Positions 7,996 through 16,983 of a DNA stretch of 25,354 nucleotides are shown here, in pieces; position 1 is the first letter of the stretch; each line of letters opens with the position of its first letter. Both the position numbers and the translations under genes were made by a program. The notes under the pieces are model-generated. The model did not search any database and was not told where the DNA came from. It saw only the letters and a list, made by a program, of their open reading frames with translations. This stretch comes from an uncultured Hippea sp. (lineage in GTDB: Bacteria > Campylobacterota_A > Desulfurellia > JAADFJ01), in the NCBI GenBank assembly GCA_913009315.1, contig CAJVZA010000022.1, positions 1 through 25,354 on the forward strand. The letters are read 5' to 3'.

Positions 7996-9027
7996 TTATT
8001 TAAAGCTATTTTGCCTGACCAGCACCTTTTTATAATAGAAAAATGCGCTGACCCAGCTTATAACCATGATAAATACGATAAAAACACCCAACACCTCAAA
8101 GTTCAAACTATTCAGAAAATTAAAGAACGGTGTATCAACATTTAACTCCATAGACATTACCTGCATCCATTCGACCATTCCCACTGCAAGGGCAATAAAA
8201 ACACTGGTTCCGGTTATAATCACATTAAAGAATAACTTTCTTTTAACATCGATCATTGCCCAGTCGTAGATCTTCATCATAATAAGACCATCCAGGCCGT
8301 CCATCAGACTCATGCCTGCGGCAAACAGAAGAGGGAATATCAGAACGCCCCATACCGGAAGTGCAGAGCTCTTAGCCAAAGCCGCAGAGATGCCGAGTAT
8401 CGCAATCTCTGTTGCGGTATCGAAACCGAGACCAAATAGAAATCCGAGAGGATACATCTTGTAACTTGTGTTAATATGCCTGTATGCAAATCTAAAGAAT
8501 CTGCTTAAAAAACCACGTTTGTCTAAAAGATTGTCCAAGGTCTGATCTGCCAACTCTTTATGATTTTCCGAATTCCTGTAAGATTTAAAAAGTTTATAAA
8601 GTTCTATCAAAATGACAAAATTTATAACACCTATCAAAGTTAGAAAACTTGCAGACACAACTGTTCCGAATGCACCTCCTATATTTTTGAAAAATTGCAT
8701 ATGCGGCAAAATTGTTCTTGTTGACAGAACAACAGCGAGAGACAAAAGCAGGACAACGGTTGAATGACCAAGCGAAAAAAACAATCCGACAGTAACAGGT
8801 TTCTGATTATCCTGCCTCAGTTTTCTTGTTACATTATCTATTGCAGCTATATGATCTGCATCGAATGCATGCCTTAAACCGAAGAAATATGCCAATGCAC
8901 CCAAGCCTAAAAGTGAAGGTTCAAATTTGGTAATTGCGAAAAACAATATCCATGTGATTAGATTGAATAATACAAGAAAACTTATCATGATTGATGTCTT
9001 TTTCTTTAAATTCAGCACCTTAGTCAA
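7996..9027 (-). CDS. NiCoT family high-affinity nickel/cobalt permease (HoxN/NixA type)
   Basis: This inner-membrane transporter brings in Ni2+ (or Co2+), here most likely for the hydrogenase encoded downstream. The 343-residue protein has about eight hydrophobic segments and the full NiCoT signature: RHAFDADHIAAIDNVTR (HX4DH core, residues about 51-68), FSLGHSTVV, LGFDTATEIA and GMSLMDGLDG. The start used is a TTG immediately after a very strong purine tract (AGGGAGGGGGG). A GTG three codons in is an alternative. It heads the nickel-hydrogenase gene run, 152 bp before hyaA, so co-transcription is plausible. An inverted repeat over its promoter suggests repression by an unidentified metal or redox regulator. 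Nickel versus cobalt preference cannot be read from the sequence; nickel is inferred from context. Confidence 0.95.
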   Translation of the reverse strand: MTKVLNLKKKTSIMISFLVLFNLITWILFFAITKFEPSLLGLGALAYFFGLRHAFDADHIAAIDNVTRKLRQDNQKPVTVGLFFSLGHSTVVLLLSLAVVLSTRTILPHMQFFKNIGGAFGTVVSASFLTLIGVINFVILIELYKLFKSYRNSENHKELADQTLDNLLDKRGFLSRFFRFAYRHINTSYKMYPLGFLFGLGFDTATEIAILGISAALAKSSALPVWGVLIFPLLFAAGMSLMDGLDGLIMMKIYDWAMIDVKRKLFFNVIITGTSVFIALAVGMVEWMQVMSMELNVDTPFFNFLNSLNFEVLGVFIVFIMVISWVSAFFYYKKVLVRQNSFK

Positions 9028-9065
9028 CCCCCCCTCCCTAAAACCATCACAGCAATATAAGGAAT

Positions 9066-9084
9066 TTGATATATACTATATCAA
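9066..9084. promoter_or_regulatory. Perfect inverted repeat, candidate operator of the nickel/hydrogenase operon
   Basis: TTGATATA-TAC-TATATCAA is a perfect 8-bp dyad with a 3-bp centre, about 40-57 bp before the permease start. It overlaps the proposed -10 element, as expected for a repressor site. The outer TTGAT/ATCAA resembles FNR half-sites, but the spacing between them (9 bp) is wrong for FNR, and the sequence is not NikR-like (GTATGA). The regulator is unknown. Confidence 0.5.
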
Positions 9085-9104
9085 TCATTAGCCGTATGTT
9101 TCAA
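9075..9104 (-). promoter_or_regulatory. Putative sigma-70-like promoter of nickel permease gene
   Basis: On the minus strand, TTGAAA (9099-9104) and TATAGT (9075-9080) are 18 bp apart, about 48 bp upstream of the TTG start. The spacing and matches are acceptable but the region is AT-rich, so this is a weak prediction. The -10 lies inside the inverted repeat. Confidence 0.4.
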
Positions 9105-9389
9105 TTTCTCTTAAAGTAGAGCACAAATTTCAAAAAAATGCCATTTTCCAATATTATGCTCACAATATTATCACCATCTTATTAGAAGGTCAAGCTGTCA
9201 AATCATTTCATCAAAAATCTATACGAAAACAATAAAACCATTGAAAAGAAATTATGACAGAAAAGGCAGACTTTTCATCGGGAGGCATTCATGTTTCTTA
9301 AAAACATCTATAATTAATCCTAAGCAATCATTTTGAATCTCAAATTGGTCCTCTGCATCGTAAATCTGCTCTGAGAATAAGAATTTTGT

Positions 9390-9417
9390 TTGACAATGCA
9401 CTCTATGAAGCTATCAT
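9390..9417 (+). promoter_or_regulatory. Putative promoter of the ilvD-leuS-lptE operon
   Basis: A perfect TTGACA (9390-9395) is followed after 16 bp by TATCAT (9412-9417), five of six bases of the consensus -10. Transcription would start near 9424, giving an untranslated leader of about 25 nt that holds the AGGAG ribosome site of ilvD. Such a short leader leaves no room for attenuation. Confidence 0.6.
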
Positions 9418-9449
9418 AAAATTACGCAAATAACAGATAGGAGCATTCA

Positions 9450-11111
9450 ATGAGACGAAGTGATGTTATGATAAAAGGTATTGATAAGGCACCTCACAGA
9501 TCTTTATGGAAGGCCGACGGCTATACGGATGAAGAACTATCCAGACCGATTATCGGGATAGCAAATTCTGCAAACGATATTGTACCGGGACATATACATC
9601 TGAAACAACTTGTTGAGGCTCTCAAAGCAGGAATCTATATGGCCGGAGGAACTCCGGTTGAATTTAATACAATCGCAGTTGATGACGGAATAGCAATGGG
9701 TCATCTTGGTATGCATTATTCGCTGCCCAGCAGAGAAATTATTGCAGATTCCGTTGAAACAATGGCTTCGGCGCATCCTTTTGACGGACTCGTTCTTATG
9801 CCTGCATGCGATAAAATTGTTCCCGGAATGCTTATGGGTGCCTTACGGGTAAATATCCCGACTCTGATGTTTTCGGGAGGACCGATGCTTGCGGGAAAAT
9901 ATAACGGCAGAGCGATTGATCTGGCACAGATATTCGAGGGAGTAGGATCAAAAATTGCCGGAAAAATTGATGAAGCAGAGCTCAAAGCATTGGAAAATAC
10001 AGGGTGCCCGACCTGCGGGTCATGCTCGGGTATGTATTCGGCAAACTCAATCAACTGCATAAGCGAGGCTATGGGAATCAGTCTTCCCGGCAACGGCTCG
10101 ATACCCGCACCATATTCAAGCAGAACACGTCTTGCCAAACAGGCAGGAAAAAGTATCGTAAATCTCGTACAAAAAGAGATTCGTATTAGAGATATTATTA
10201 CCAAAGATGCGATAATAAACGCTGTTGCAGCCGATATGGCATTAGGCTGTTCGACAAATACCGTTCTTCATCTGCTGGCTATATGTCAGGAAGCCGGTAT
10301 CGATTTTTCGATCAACGATTTCAATAATATAAGCGACCAAATCCCGGATCTCTGCTCATTCTCTCCCGTAGGTCCTTACCACCTCGAAGATCTTGACAAT
10401 GCAGGCGGGGTTATGGCGCTTCTGAATAGAATTAACAAACTTGGCATTATCAACGGAAACAGTATCACTGTGACAGGGAAAACGCTGCAGGAAAGTTATC
10501 GCGATAAAGCCGTATTTGATGATGATGTTATCAGACCTCTTGATAATCCTTATTTTTCCGAAGGCGGTCTATCAATTCTGAAAGGTAATCTTGCTCCGGA
10601 AGGCTCTATTATAAAACAATCCGGAGTTGATGAATCTATATTGCATTTTAGCGGCACCGCAAAAGTGTTTGATTCCGAAGCCGCATCGCTTGATGCGATT
10701 TATGCTCAGAAGATCAAAGCCGGTGATGTTGTAGTAATACGCTATGAGGGACCCGCCGGGGGGCCAGGAATGAAAGAGATGCTTGCCCCGACATCGGCGA
10801 TAGCAGGAATGGGACTTGACAAATCTGTTGCACTTATAACAGATGGAAGATTCAGCGGGGCAACGAGAGGGCTTTCTATCGGACATATCGCTCCGGAGGC
10901 TATAAGAGGCGGAACAATAGGGTTGGTTAAAGACGGAGATAAGATCATCATTGATGTAAAAAGGCGTTCTATAATGCTGGATCTATCCGATGAAGAGATA
11001 AAAAAGCGAAAATCGGAATGGAAACCGAAAGAACCTAAGATTACAAAGGGATATCTTAAACGCTATTCAAAACTTGTTACCTCTTCAAGCCGCGGTGCAA
11101 TTCTGGAATAA
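9450..11111 (+). CDS. ilvD: Dihydroxy-acid dehydratase
   Basis: IlvD dehydrates 2,3-dihydroxy-isovalerate and 2,3-dihydroxy-3-methylvalerate to the keto acids leading to valine, leucine and isoleucine. The 553-residue length is normal. Fe-S and Mg ligand motifs are visible: [10 protein letters not shown] (Cys120) and [15 protein letters not shown] (Cys186, 189, 192). GPAGGPGM and [10 protein letters not shown] follow later. The N-terminal segment [10 protein letters not shown] lacks the extra Cys of plant-type [2Fe-2S] enzymes and resembles E. coli IlvD. I infer an oxygen-labile [4Fe-4S] enzyme. The start is an ATG with AGGAG 6 nt upstream. It leads the operon and is followed by leuS after 3 nt, pairing branched-chain synthesis with leucine charging. 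Confidence 0.97.
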   Translation: MRRSDVMIKGIDKAPHRSLWKADGYTDEELSRPIIGIANSANDIVPGHIHLKQLVEALKAGIYMAGGTPVEFNTIAVDDGIAMGHLGMHYSLPSREIIADSVETMASAHPFDGLVLMPACDKIVPGMLMGALRVNIPTLMFSGGPMLAGKYNGRAIDLAQIFEGVGSKIAGKIDEAELKALENTGCPTCGSCSGMYSANSINCISEAMGISLPGNGSIPAPYSSRTRLAKQAGKSIVNLVQKEIRIRDIITKDAIINAVAADMALGCSTNTVLHLLAICQEAGIDFSINDFNNISDQIPDLCSFSPVGPYHLEDLDNAGGVMALLNRINKLGIINGNSITVTGKTLQESYRDKAVFDDDVIRPLDNPYFSEGGLSILKGNLAPEGSIIKQSGVDESILHFSGTAKVFDSEAASLDAIYAQKIKAGDVVVIRYEGPAGGPGMKEMLAPTSAIAGMGLDKSVALITDGRFSGATRGLSIGHIAPEAIRGGTIGLVKDGDKIIIDVKRRSIMLDLSDEEIKKRKSEWKPKEPKITKGYLKRYSKLVTSSSRGAILE

Positions 11112-11114
11112 TTG

Positions 11115-13571
11115 ATGGAAAAATATAATCCTGCTGCAATTGAAAAAAAGTGGCAGGAACGCTGGAGCAAAGCTAAAATTTTTGAAACAGAAAAGGCCGG
11201 CAGAAATTATTATCTGCTTGAAATGCTTCCCTATCCGTCAGGAAGAATACATATGGGACATGTCAGAAACTATACGATCGGTGACACAATAGCACGTTTC
11301 AAGATAATGAACGGATATAACGTACTTCACCCTATAGGATTTGATGCATTCGGCATGCCCGCAGAAAATGCCGCTATCGCACACAATATAGCACCAAAAC
11401 AGTGGACGCTTGAAAATATCGATTATATGGAAAAAGAACTCAAAACATTAGGCTTTTCTTATGACTGGAGCCGCGAGATTATCACTTGCCTTCCCGAATA
11501 TTATAAGTGGGAACAGAAAATTTTTATCGAAATGTACAAAAAAGACATGGTATACAGGAAGGATGCTGCGGCGAACTTCTGTAACAAATGTCAAACTGTT
11601 CTTGCCAATGAACAGGTAGAGGACGGATGCTGCTGGAGATGCGGAGAGAAAGTAGAAAAGAAACGTTTTTCGCAATGGTTTTTCAAAATCACAGATTATG
11701 CCGATGAACTGCTTGAGGATATGAAACAGATAGAAAACGGATGGCCTGAAAAAGTTCTGACGATGCAAAGACATTGGATAGGAAAAAGCTACGGCAGTAT
11801 GGTAGATTTCAGAATAGAAGGAACAGAAAAATTTCTGAGTGTTTTTACAACAAGACCCGACACACTGTTTGGTGTTACATTTGTATCTATCGCTCCGCTG
11901 CATTCGGATCTGCCTAAACTGATAGCCGGAAGTCCTCAGGAAAAAGAGATAAGAAAATTTATAGAAAAAAACAGCACCGGAACAACCAGCGAAGCTGAGC
12001 TTGCAAAACGTGAAAAAGAGGGTGTTTTTACAGGGATACAGCTGGTGAATCCAATAAATGGACAGAAGGTGCCTCTATACACAGCTAATTTCGTAGTAAC
12101 CGATTACGGTACCGGTGTAGTTATGGGAGTCCCTGCGCACGATCAAAGAGATTATGATTTTGCAAAAAAGTACAATCTGCCGATAAAATATGTCATACTG
12201 CCTGATCACGAAATTTCTAAAGATGCCGCTTATACCGACAAAGGAACATTAGTTGATTCGGGACCGTTCAGCGGACTTAACAATGTGGACGCAAATGATA
12301 AAATAACACAGTTTTTAGAGAAACATAAGCTCGGCAGGATTACTGCTCAGTATCGGCTCAGAGACTGGAATGTTTCGCGGCAGAGATATTGGGGAGCTCC
12401 AATACCTGTCATCTATTGCAAACAATGCGGTATTGTGCCGGTACCCGAAAAGGAGCTGCCGGTAGTTCTTCCCGATAATATGAAAATTTCGGGAAAAGGA
12501 GGCTCTCCTCTGAAAAATGATAGTTCATTTGTAAATGCAGCTTGTCCGAAATGCGGCAGATCTGCGAGACGCGAAACAGATACATTCGATACATTTGTCG
12601 AATCTTCATGGTACTTTCTACGCTATATATCTCCGCGGGAGAATGCGCCTTTCAATAAGGCGGAGGCGGAGAAATGGATGCCTGTTGATCAGTATATCGG
12701 CGGTGTTGAACATGCCGTTATGCATCTGCTTTATGCGCGCTACTTTACAAAGGTTCTCAGAGATCTGGGATACATAGATTGTGATGAACCGTTTGCAAGA
12801 CTCCTGACACAGGGAATGGTTATCAAAGATGGAGCAAAAATGAGCAAATCAAAAGGCAATGTCGTAAATCCCGATAAGCTAATCAGTCATTACGGCGCTG
12901 ACACTGCCAGGCTTTTTTCTCTTTTTGCGGCACCGCCGGAAAAAGAACTCAATTGGAGTGATGCCGGAGTTGCGGGAGCATATCGTTTTTTAGGAAGAGT
13001 ATGGAATCTCTTAATACCTCTTTCAAAGCAGCTGCCGCTGCAGGAAACGAGCAAAGATATAGATCTCTCAAATTTATCGGACAGCACAAAAAGTTTTCTC
13101 TCGCTGTTCAACAATACAATAAAAAAAATAACCGTTGATATGGAAAACTATCACTTCAATACTGTCATAAGTAAGCTTATGGAATTAACAAGCAGTTTTA
13201 GTAAGTTTAAAATCGCCTGCGAATATGACAGGATAGTGGCAGGGGCTGCCGCATCAGGTCTGATCAGAATGCTGGCACCTATGGTACCTCATTTTGCCGA
13301 AGAAATATGGGAAAAATTTGGCGGTAAACAGTTTGTTTCAAAGACTGAATGGCCGAAATACGACAAACAGCAAATATTTGTAGACAAGTTAAATGTTGCA
13401 GTTACAATTAATGGGAAATTAAGAGATCAGATATGCATTGATCCGGAAACCGGCGACAGAGAATTAGAAAAATTGGCCCTCGCATCGCCAAAAGTTATAA
13501 AATTTACAGCAGGCAGAGTGATCAAGAAGGTAATAGTCATCAAAAATAAAATTGTGAATGTGGTAATATGA
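11115..13571 (+). CDS. leuS: Leucyl-tRNA synthetase
   Basis: A class Ia aminoacyl-tRNA synthetase that charges tRNA-Leu in the cytoplasm. The 818-residue single-chain form is normal for bacteria. The HIGH motif appears as PSGRIHMGHVRNYTIGD (HMGH at 46-49) and the KMSKS loop as KMSKSKGN near residue 576. Zinc-binding pairs are seen in CNKCQ...CCWRCGE, and a further set in CKQCG...CPKCG. The CP1 editing domain lies between (TTRPDTLFGVTF, GTGVVMGVPAHDQRDYDFA). I start at the ATG at 11115; a TTG directly before it abuts the ilvD stop but adds only one residue. The last 4 nt overlap lptE, so translation is coupled. Confidence 0.98.
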   Translation: MEKYNPAAIEKKWQERWSKAKIFETEKAGRNYYLLEMLPYPSGRIHMGHVRNYTIGDTIARFKIMNGYNVLHPIGFDAFGMPAENAAIAHNIAPKQWTLENIDYMEKELKTLGFSYDWSREIITCLPEYYKWEQKIFIEMYKKDMVYRKDAAANFCNKCQTVLANEQVEDGCCWRCGEKVEKKRFSQWFFKITDYADELLEDMKQIENGWPEKVLTMQRHWIGKSYGSMVDFRIEGTEKFLSVFTTRPDTLFGVTFVSIAPLHSDLPKLIAGSPQEKEIRKFIEKNSTGTTSEAELAKREKEGVFTGIQLVNPINGQKVPLYTANFVVTDYGTGVVMGVPAHDQRDYDFAKKYNLPIKYVILPDHEISKDAAYTDKGTLVDSGPFSGLNNVDANDKITQFLEKHKLGRITAQYRLRDWNVSRQRYWGAPIPVIYCKQCGIVPVPEKELPVVLPDNMKISGKGGSPLKNDSSFVNAACPKCGRSARRETDTFDTFVESSWYFLRYISPRENAPFNKAEAEKWMPVDQYIGGVEHAVMHLLYARYFTKVLRDLGYIDCDEPFARLLTQGMVIKDGAKMSKSKGNVVNPDKLISHYGADTARLFSLFAAPPEKELNWSDAGVAGAYRFLGRVWNLLIPLSKQLPLQETSKDIDLSNLSDSTKSFLSLFNNTIKKITVDMENYHFNTVISKLMELTSSFSKFKIACEYDRIVAGAAASGLIRMLAPMVPHFAEEIWEKFGGKQFVSKTEWPKYDKQQIFVDKLNVAVTINGKLRDQICIDPETGDRELEKLALASPKVIKFTAGRVIKKVIVIKNKIVNVVI

Positions 13572-14065
13572 AAAAGTCTTATTTTTTGCTTATTTTATTT
13601 ATAAGTTTGAGCGGCTGCGGATATTCTTTTCTATCCGAAGTCAACACTTCTCCCGTTAAAACCGTTTGGGTCAAAACCTTTGTAAATCGAACTGCAGAAC
13701 CGGATGCCGGAAAGATTATGACTCAATTAATAAATAACAGACTTATTTCAAATAAGAAAATTACACTTCAAAACAGAAATACGGCGGAATCTATTCTCAG
13801 CGGAACTATTGATGCAATAAGAACAACACATATAGCCTTTGACAAGAACGGCAGAACTGCAAGAGACAGAATACTTTTAACAGTATCCTTCAAGCTGATC
13901 TCAAATGGAAAGGTTATAAGAAAAGGAGATAATATGATAGAGTTTGAGGACTATGACGCAAGCGGACCTCCATCTGAGGCAAATAACAACAAGCTTAAAG
14001 CAATACGAAAAGCGGCTGATAAAATGGCCGGTGATATAATAAATTCAATCTTTATTAACTTTTAA
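13568..14065 (+). CDS. lptE: LptE, LPS-assembly outer-membrane lipoprotein
   Basis: LptE plugs the LptD barrel and helps place lipopolysaccharide in the outer membrane. The 165-residue protein has a lipoprotein signal peptide with lipobox LSGC, making Cys17 the acylated residue, followed by the family hallmark GYSF. The rest shows the expected alternating pattern: VKTVWVKTFVNRTAEPDAG, then a conserved region around RTARDRILLTVSFKL. The ATG overlaps the leuS stop by 4 nt. leuS followed by lptE is a common bacterial order, which supports the assignment. It is the clearest sign in the window that the host has an LPS-bearing outer membrane. Confidence 0.9.
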   Translation: MKKSYFLLILFISLSGCGYSFLSEVNTSPVKTVWVKTFVNRTAEPDAGKIMTQLINNRLISNKKITLQNRNTAESILSGTIDAIRTTHIAFDKNGRTARDRILLTVSFKLISNGKVIRKGDNMIEFEDYDASGPPSEANNNKLKAIRKAADKMAGDIINSIFINF

Positions 14066-14070
14066 ACAGC

Positions 14071-14703
14071 ATGAATCTTTATCATATTTTGCAAACTATC
14101 GTAGTGTCGGCTATACCGATACTCATTGCCGTAATCAGTCATGAAGTTGCACATGGTTATGCTGCATATAAATTGGGCGATCCCACTGCGAAATTATCCG
14201 GCAGATTAACCTTCAATCCTCTGCCGCACATAGATCCTGTAGGTACAATCCTTATTCCGGTTGCTCTGATATTTTTCGGATCTCCGGTTCTTTTCGGATG
14301 GGCGAAGCCTGTTCCCATAAATCCGTCATATTTGAGACGAAAAAATGCTTTGTTGATAGTATCGGTAGCCGGAGTAGCTATGAACCTCGTTCTCGCCGTT
14401 GCTTCAGCGCTGATCTTAAAATTCGTTGGAATTCTGCCGCTTTTTCTGGCAGCTCCGTTGAGTTCTATGCTTTACTACAGTATAGTTATAAATGTGGTTT
14501 TGATGGTTTTTAATCTTATTCCCATACCGCCTCTGGACGGAGGACACATACTCGAAGAACTTCTTCCCATAGAACAAAAAATTACTCTTATGAAAATAGA
14601 ACCGTACGGATTGATAATCATAATGGTTCTTCTGTTCAGCGGAGCACTAAATGGGATTATTTCTCCAATAGTATACTCAATAATTCAAATTTTAACGGGA
14701 TAA
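14071..14703 (+). CDS. Site-2 protease family M50 zinc metalloprotease
   Basis: An intramembrane zinc protease of the small YwhC-like group within family M50, likely in the inner membrane. The 210-residue protein is mostly hydrophobic with about five to six segments. The catalytic motif HEVAH occurs at residues 24-28 in the first membrane segment, and the third zinc ligand is in NLIPIPPLDGGH near residues 148-158. FNPLPHIDPVGT is a further hallmark of this subgroup. It lacks the PDZ domain of RseP. The substrate is unknown. It sits 5 nt after lptE and 4 nt before trpS, inside the housekeeping operon, an arrangement that looks co-transcribed rather than functionally linked. Confidence 0.92.
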   Translation: MNLYHILQTIVVSAIPILIAVISHEVAHGYAAYKLGDPTAKLSGRLTFNPLPHIDPVGTILIPVALIFFGSPVLFGWAKPVPINPSYLRRKNALLIVSVAGVAMNLVLAVASALILKFVGILPLFLAAPLSSMLYYSIVINVVLMVFNLIPIPPLDGGHILEELLPIEQKITLMKIEPYGLIIIMVLLFSGALNGIISPIVYSIIQILTG

Positions 14704-14707
14704 AAAA

Positions 14708-15706
14708 ATGGAAAATGTTTTAAGCGGCATGAGACCCACCGGCAAACTTCATCTCGGAAATCTTTACGGAGCGGTCTCAAATTGGACAAGACTTGTATCC
14801 GAAGGATACAACTGTTATTTTTTTGTTGCAGATCTTCATGCATTAACTACAGGATTATCAAAAGTAAGCGAAATTTCACAAAATACAATAGAAATGGTTA
14901 GAGACTGGCTTACCTTTGGGATAGATCCGTCCAAATCAACTATTTTTATTCAATCGGAGATCCCGGCTCATTCCGAACTCACATTGCTGCTATCTATGAT
15001 AACTCCTCTCGGATGGCTTTTGAGAAATCCTACATATAAAGAACAGATTGAAAATCTCAAAGACAACAGCATAAATACATTTGGGTTTCTGGGTTATCCG
15101 GTCCTTATGTCAAGCGATATACTTCTTTATGATGCATCTTATGTACCGGTGGGAGCAGATCAGCTGCCTCATCTGGAAATAGCAAGATGGATCTCACGAA
15201 GATTCAACCATCTGTTTAATAAAAATATCCTGAAAGAACCGAAACCGCTGCTTGCGCCTGTTTCAAAAATTTTAGGAACTGACGGCCGCAAAATGAGCAA
15301 ATCATACAATAACGCCATCTACTTATCGGACAGTGATGAGATAACTGAAAAAAAGATTAAAAAAAGTTATACCGATCCGCAAAGAAAAAGGAGAGATGAT
15401 CCTGGCAGGCCCGAAATTTGTCCTATTTTTGCACTTCATAGAATTTTTACAGATAAAAATAAAACTAGCGAAATTTCCACAGTATGCAGAACTGCCGATA
15501 TCGGATGTGTAGAGTGTAAAAAGATATTAATATCAAATCTTAATAATACGCTTGCCGAATACAGAGCAAAACGGATGGAAATAGGGAAAAATGAGATATT
15601 GGATATGCTGCATGATGGAACAAAAAATGCAAAAATCAAGGCTAATGAAACATTGGATAGAGTAAGAACCGCCGTTTTTGGACAAAGCTCATTTTTTAAA
15701 TCCTGA
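14708..15706 (+). CDS. trpS: Tryptophanyl-tRNA synthetase
   Basis: A class Ic aminoacyl-tRNA synthetase that charges tRNA-Trp. The 332-residue length fits the short bacterial form. The ATP-binding signature reads GMRPTGKLHLGNLYGA (HLGN at residues 15-18). The KMSKS loop is DGRKMSKSYNN at about 195-199. The tryptophan-pocket region includes FFVADLHALTT and GADQLPHLEIAR. The ATG lies 4 nt after the M50 gene with only a weak GGGA upstream, so translational coupling is likely. It is the last gene of the tight run; a 94-bp gap follows with no clear terminator hairpin. Confidence 0.97.
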   Translation: MENVLSGMRPTGKLHLGNLYGAVSNWTRLVSEGYNCYFFVADLHALTTGLSKVSEISQNTIEMVRDWLTFGIDPSKSTIFIQSEIPAHSELTLLLSMITPLGWLLRNPTYKEQIENLKDNSINTFGFLGYPVLMSSDILLYDASYVPVGADQLPHLEIARWISRRFNHLFNKNILKEPKPLLAPVSKILGTDGRKMSKSYNNAIYLSDSDEITEKKIKKSYTDPQRKRRDDPGRPEICPIFALHRIFTDKNKTSEISTVCRTADIGCVECKKILISNLNNTLAEYRAKRMEIGKNEILDMLHDGTKNAKIKANETLDRVRTAVFGQSSFFKS

Positions 15707-15800
15707 ACAGTCCGATATAAATCAGCAAAGTATACTATCATTCTATTGAAAAGCAGCTGAGTTAACTTAAGTTTTTAGAAAATTATAAGGAGAAACATTT

Positions 15801-16838
15801 ATGAAAGATAAAGTGTTGAATGCATTAAAAGGAGTGCTCTATCCGGGATTCTCAAGAGATATAGTCTCATTCGGTATCATTAAAAATGTCGAGGTAAGAT
15901 CGGGTATCGCTGCAATAGATGCTGAGATTACAACAGATAACAGTCAGATCATAGAAACATTAAAAAAAAGTATCCCTGGTGCGGCAAAATCTGTTGCCGG
16001 AATAATCGATGTGGATTTAAAGTTTACCGTTCATAAGACATCCGAAACCGGTGAAGTTCAAAATAAAAATCTCGCACCGAATATAAAATATATAATTGCA
16101 ACAACAAGCGGCAAGGGTGGAGTAGGAAAATCTACAATAAGCTCAAATCTTGCTATTTCACTGGCAAAAAAATATGATGTAGGTCTTCTTGATGCAGATA
16201 TTTACGGACCCAACATACCCACAATGATGGGAATTGAGGGTCATCCGATTACTGTAAATGGGGACAAAAAAATTGTACCGATAGAGGTTTATAATCTCAA
16301 AGTTGTTTCAATAGGCAATATGGTTCCGCAGGGTAAAGCAATTATATGGAGAGGTTCTCTTATTCATCGGGCAATACAGCAGCTTTTAGGTGACGTAGAG
16401 TGGGGTAAACTTGATTTTCTGATTGTTGATCTGCCTCCGGGAACGGGCGATGCTCAACTGACATTAGCTCAGTCGGTGCCTATTTCCGCTTCTATAATTG
16501 TTACAACACCTCAAGAGGTGGCGATGGGCGATGCAATAAAAGCAATAGACATGTTCAAGTCGCTAAATGTTCCCATAGCCGGCGTCATTGAAAATATGAG
16601 CTATTTTCTGTGTCCCCACTGCGGCGAAAGAAGCGATATATTTGCAAGTAACGGCGGAAAAAAGCTATCAAAAAAATTCGATATTCCTCTGTTGGGAGAG
16701 ATACCGATCAACTTGTCCATAAGAGAAGGAGGAGATAACGGCAAGCCGATTTCGACAACCGATGAAGATACGATATTTGATCCGATAGCGGAAAAATTAG
16801 TTAAAGCCGTGGAAGAGAAAAACAAGAGAGATATTTAA
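15801..16838 (+). CDS. apbC: Mrp/ApbC (NBP35-type) Fe-S cluster carrier ATPase
   Basis: A cytosolic P-loop ATPase that binds and transfers Fe-S clusters to target enzymes. The 345-residue protein has an N-terminal MIP18/DUF59 domain (about residues 1-80, with LKGVLYPGFSRDIVS). The deviant Walker A is TSGKGGVGKST at 102-112, followed by LLDADIYGPNIP and IVDLPPGTGDAQLT. The cluster-bridging CPHCG lies at Cys271/Cys274. A good Shine-Dalgarno, AAGGAG, is 8 nt before the ATG. It is 94 bp after trpS and may have its own promoter. Hydrogenase, IlvD and other Fe-S enzymes in this cell are plausible clients, but this is inferred only from the neighbourhood. Confidence 0.95.
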   Translation: MKDKVLNALKGVLYPGFSRDIVSFGIIKNVEVRSGIAAIDAEITTDNSQIIETLKKSIPGAAKSVAGIIDVDLKFTVHKTSETGEVQNKNLAPNIKYIIATTSGKGGVGKSTISSNLAISLAKKYDVGLLDADIYGPNIPTMMGIEGHPITVNGDKKIVPIEVYNLKVVSIGNMVPQGKAIIWRGSLIHRAIQQLLGDVEWGKLDFLIVDLPPGTGDAQLTLAQSVPISASIIVTTPQEVAMGDAIKAIDMFKSLNVPIAGVIENMSYFLCPHCGERSDIFASNGGKKLSKKFDIPLLGEIPINLSIREGGDNGKPISTTDEDTIFDPIAEKLVKAVEEKNKRDI

Positions 16839-16854
16839 GGATATCTCCACTAAT

Positions 16855-16866
16855 TAACTCACCTTA
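16855..16866 (+). repeat. Left copy of 12-bp direct repeat flanking the mer operon
   Basis: TAACTCACCTTA here is identical to 19842-19853, 2,987 bp away in the same orientation, on the far side of the three-gene mercury operon. It continues TCGGCAA, close to the related copy at 1133-1149. Confidence 0.55.
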
Positions 16867-16926
16867 TCGGCAATCAGATGATACCCTAAACAAGCAGCAT
16901 AAGTGCAAAACAGCAGCAAGGTCTAT

Positions 16927-16980
16927 TTTGAGACTGCTGCACAAAATATGCGTATCTGCTTATTGCACAGCAGTCTCAAA
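16927..16980. repeat. MITE-like inverted repeat with 13-bp perfect arms
   Basis: TTTGAGACTGCTG (16927-16939) and CAGCAGTCTCAAA (16968-16980) are perfect complements around a 28-nt centre. The right arm plus part of the centre (16954-16978, read on the minus strand) matches 20007-20031 at 21 of 25 positions. It lies between convergent apbC and merA, 3 nt past the merA stop, so it could form a terminator-like hairpin. However, the loop is long and no T run follows. A small transposon-derived element is the better explanation. Confidence 0.6.
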
Positions 16981-16983
16981 TTC

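Larger units (their letters stand above)
9028..9449. other. Divergent intergenic region, 422 bp
   Basis: AT-rich spacer between the leftward nickel permease and rightward ilvD. It holds a candidate promoter for each side and the inverted repeat listed separately. AATATTAT also occurs twice (9150-9157 and 9164-9171), 14 bp apart. I found no tRNA, no T-box or cobalamin riboswitch core, and no convincing longer reading frame. Confidence 0.7.

Noticed and set aside
9066-9084. FNR box before the nickel permease.
   Set aside because: The half-sites TTGAT and ATCAA are 9 bp apart here; FNR needs 4 bp. Kept only as an unassigned operator.
9280-9317. Tiny ORF MFLKNIYN with a GGGAGG ribosome site upstream of ilvD, as a possible attenuation leader peptide.
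   Set aside because: It has only one Leu and one Ile, no terminator/antiterminator pair is visible, and the best ilvD promoter (9390-9417) starts transcription downstream of it.
16927-16980. Inverted repeat between convergent apbC and merA as a simple bidirectional rho-independent terminator.
   Set aside because: The loop is 28 nt and no T run follows on either side; the similarity to 20007-20031 fits a repeat element better, though it may still act in termination.
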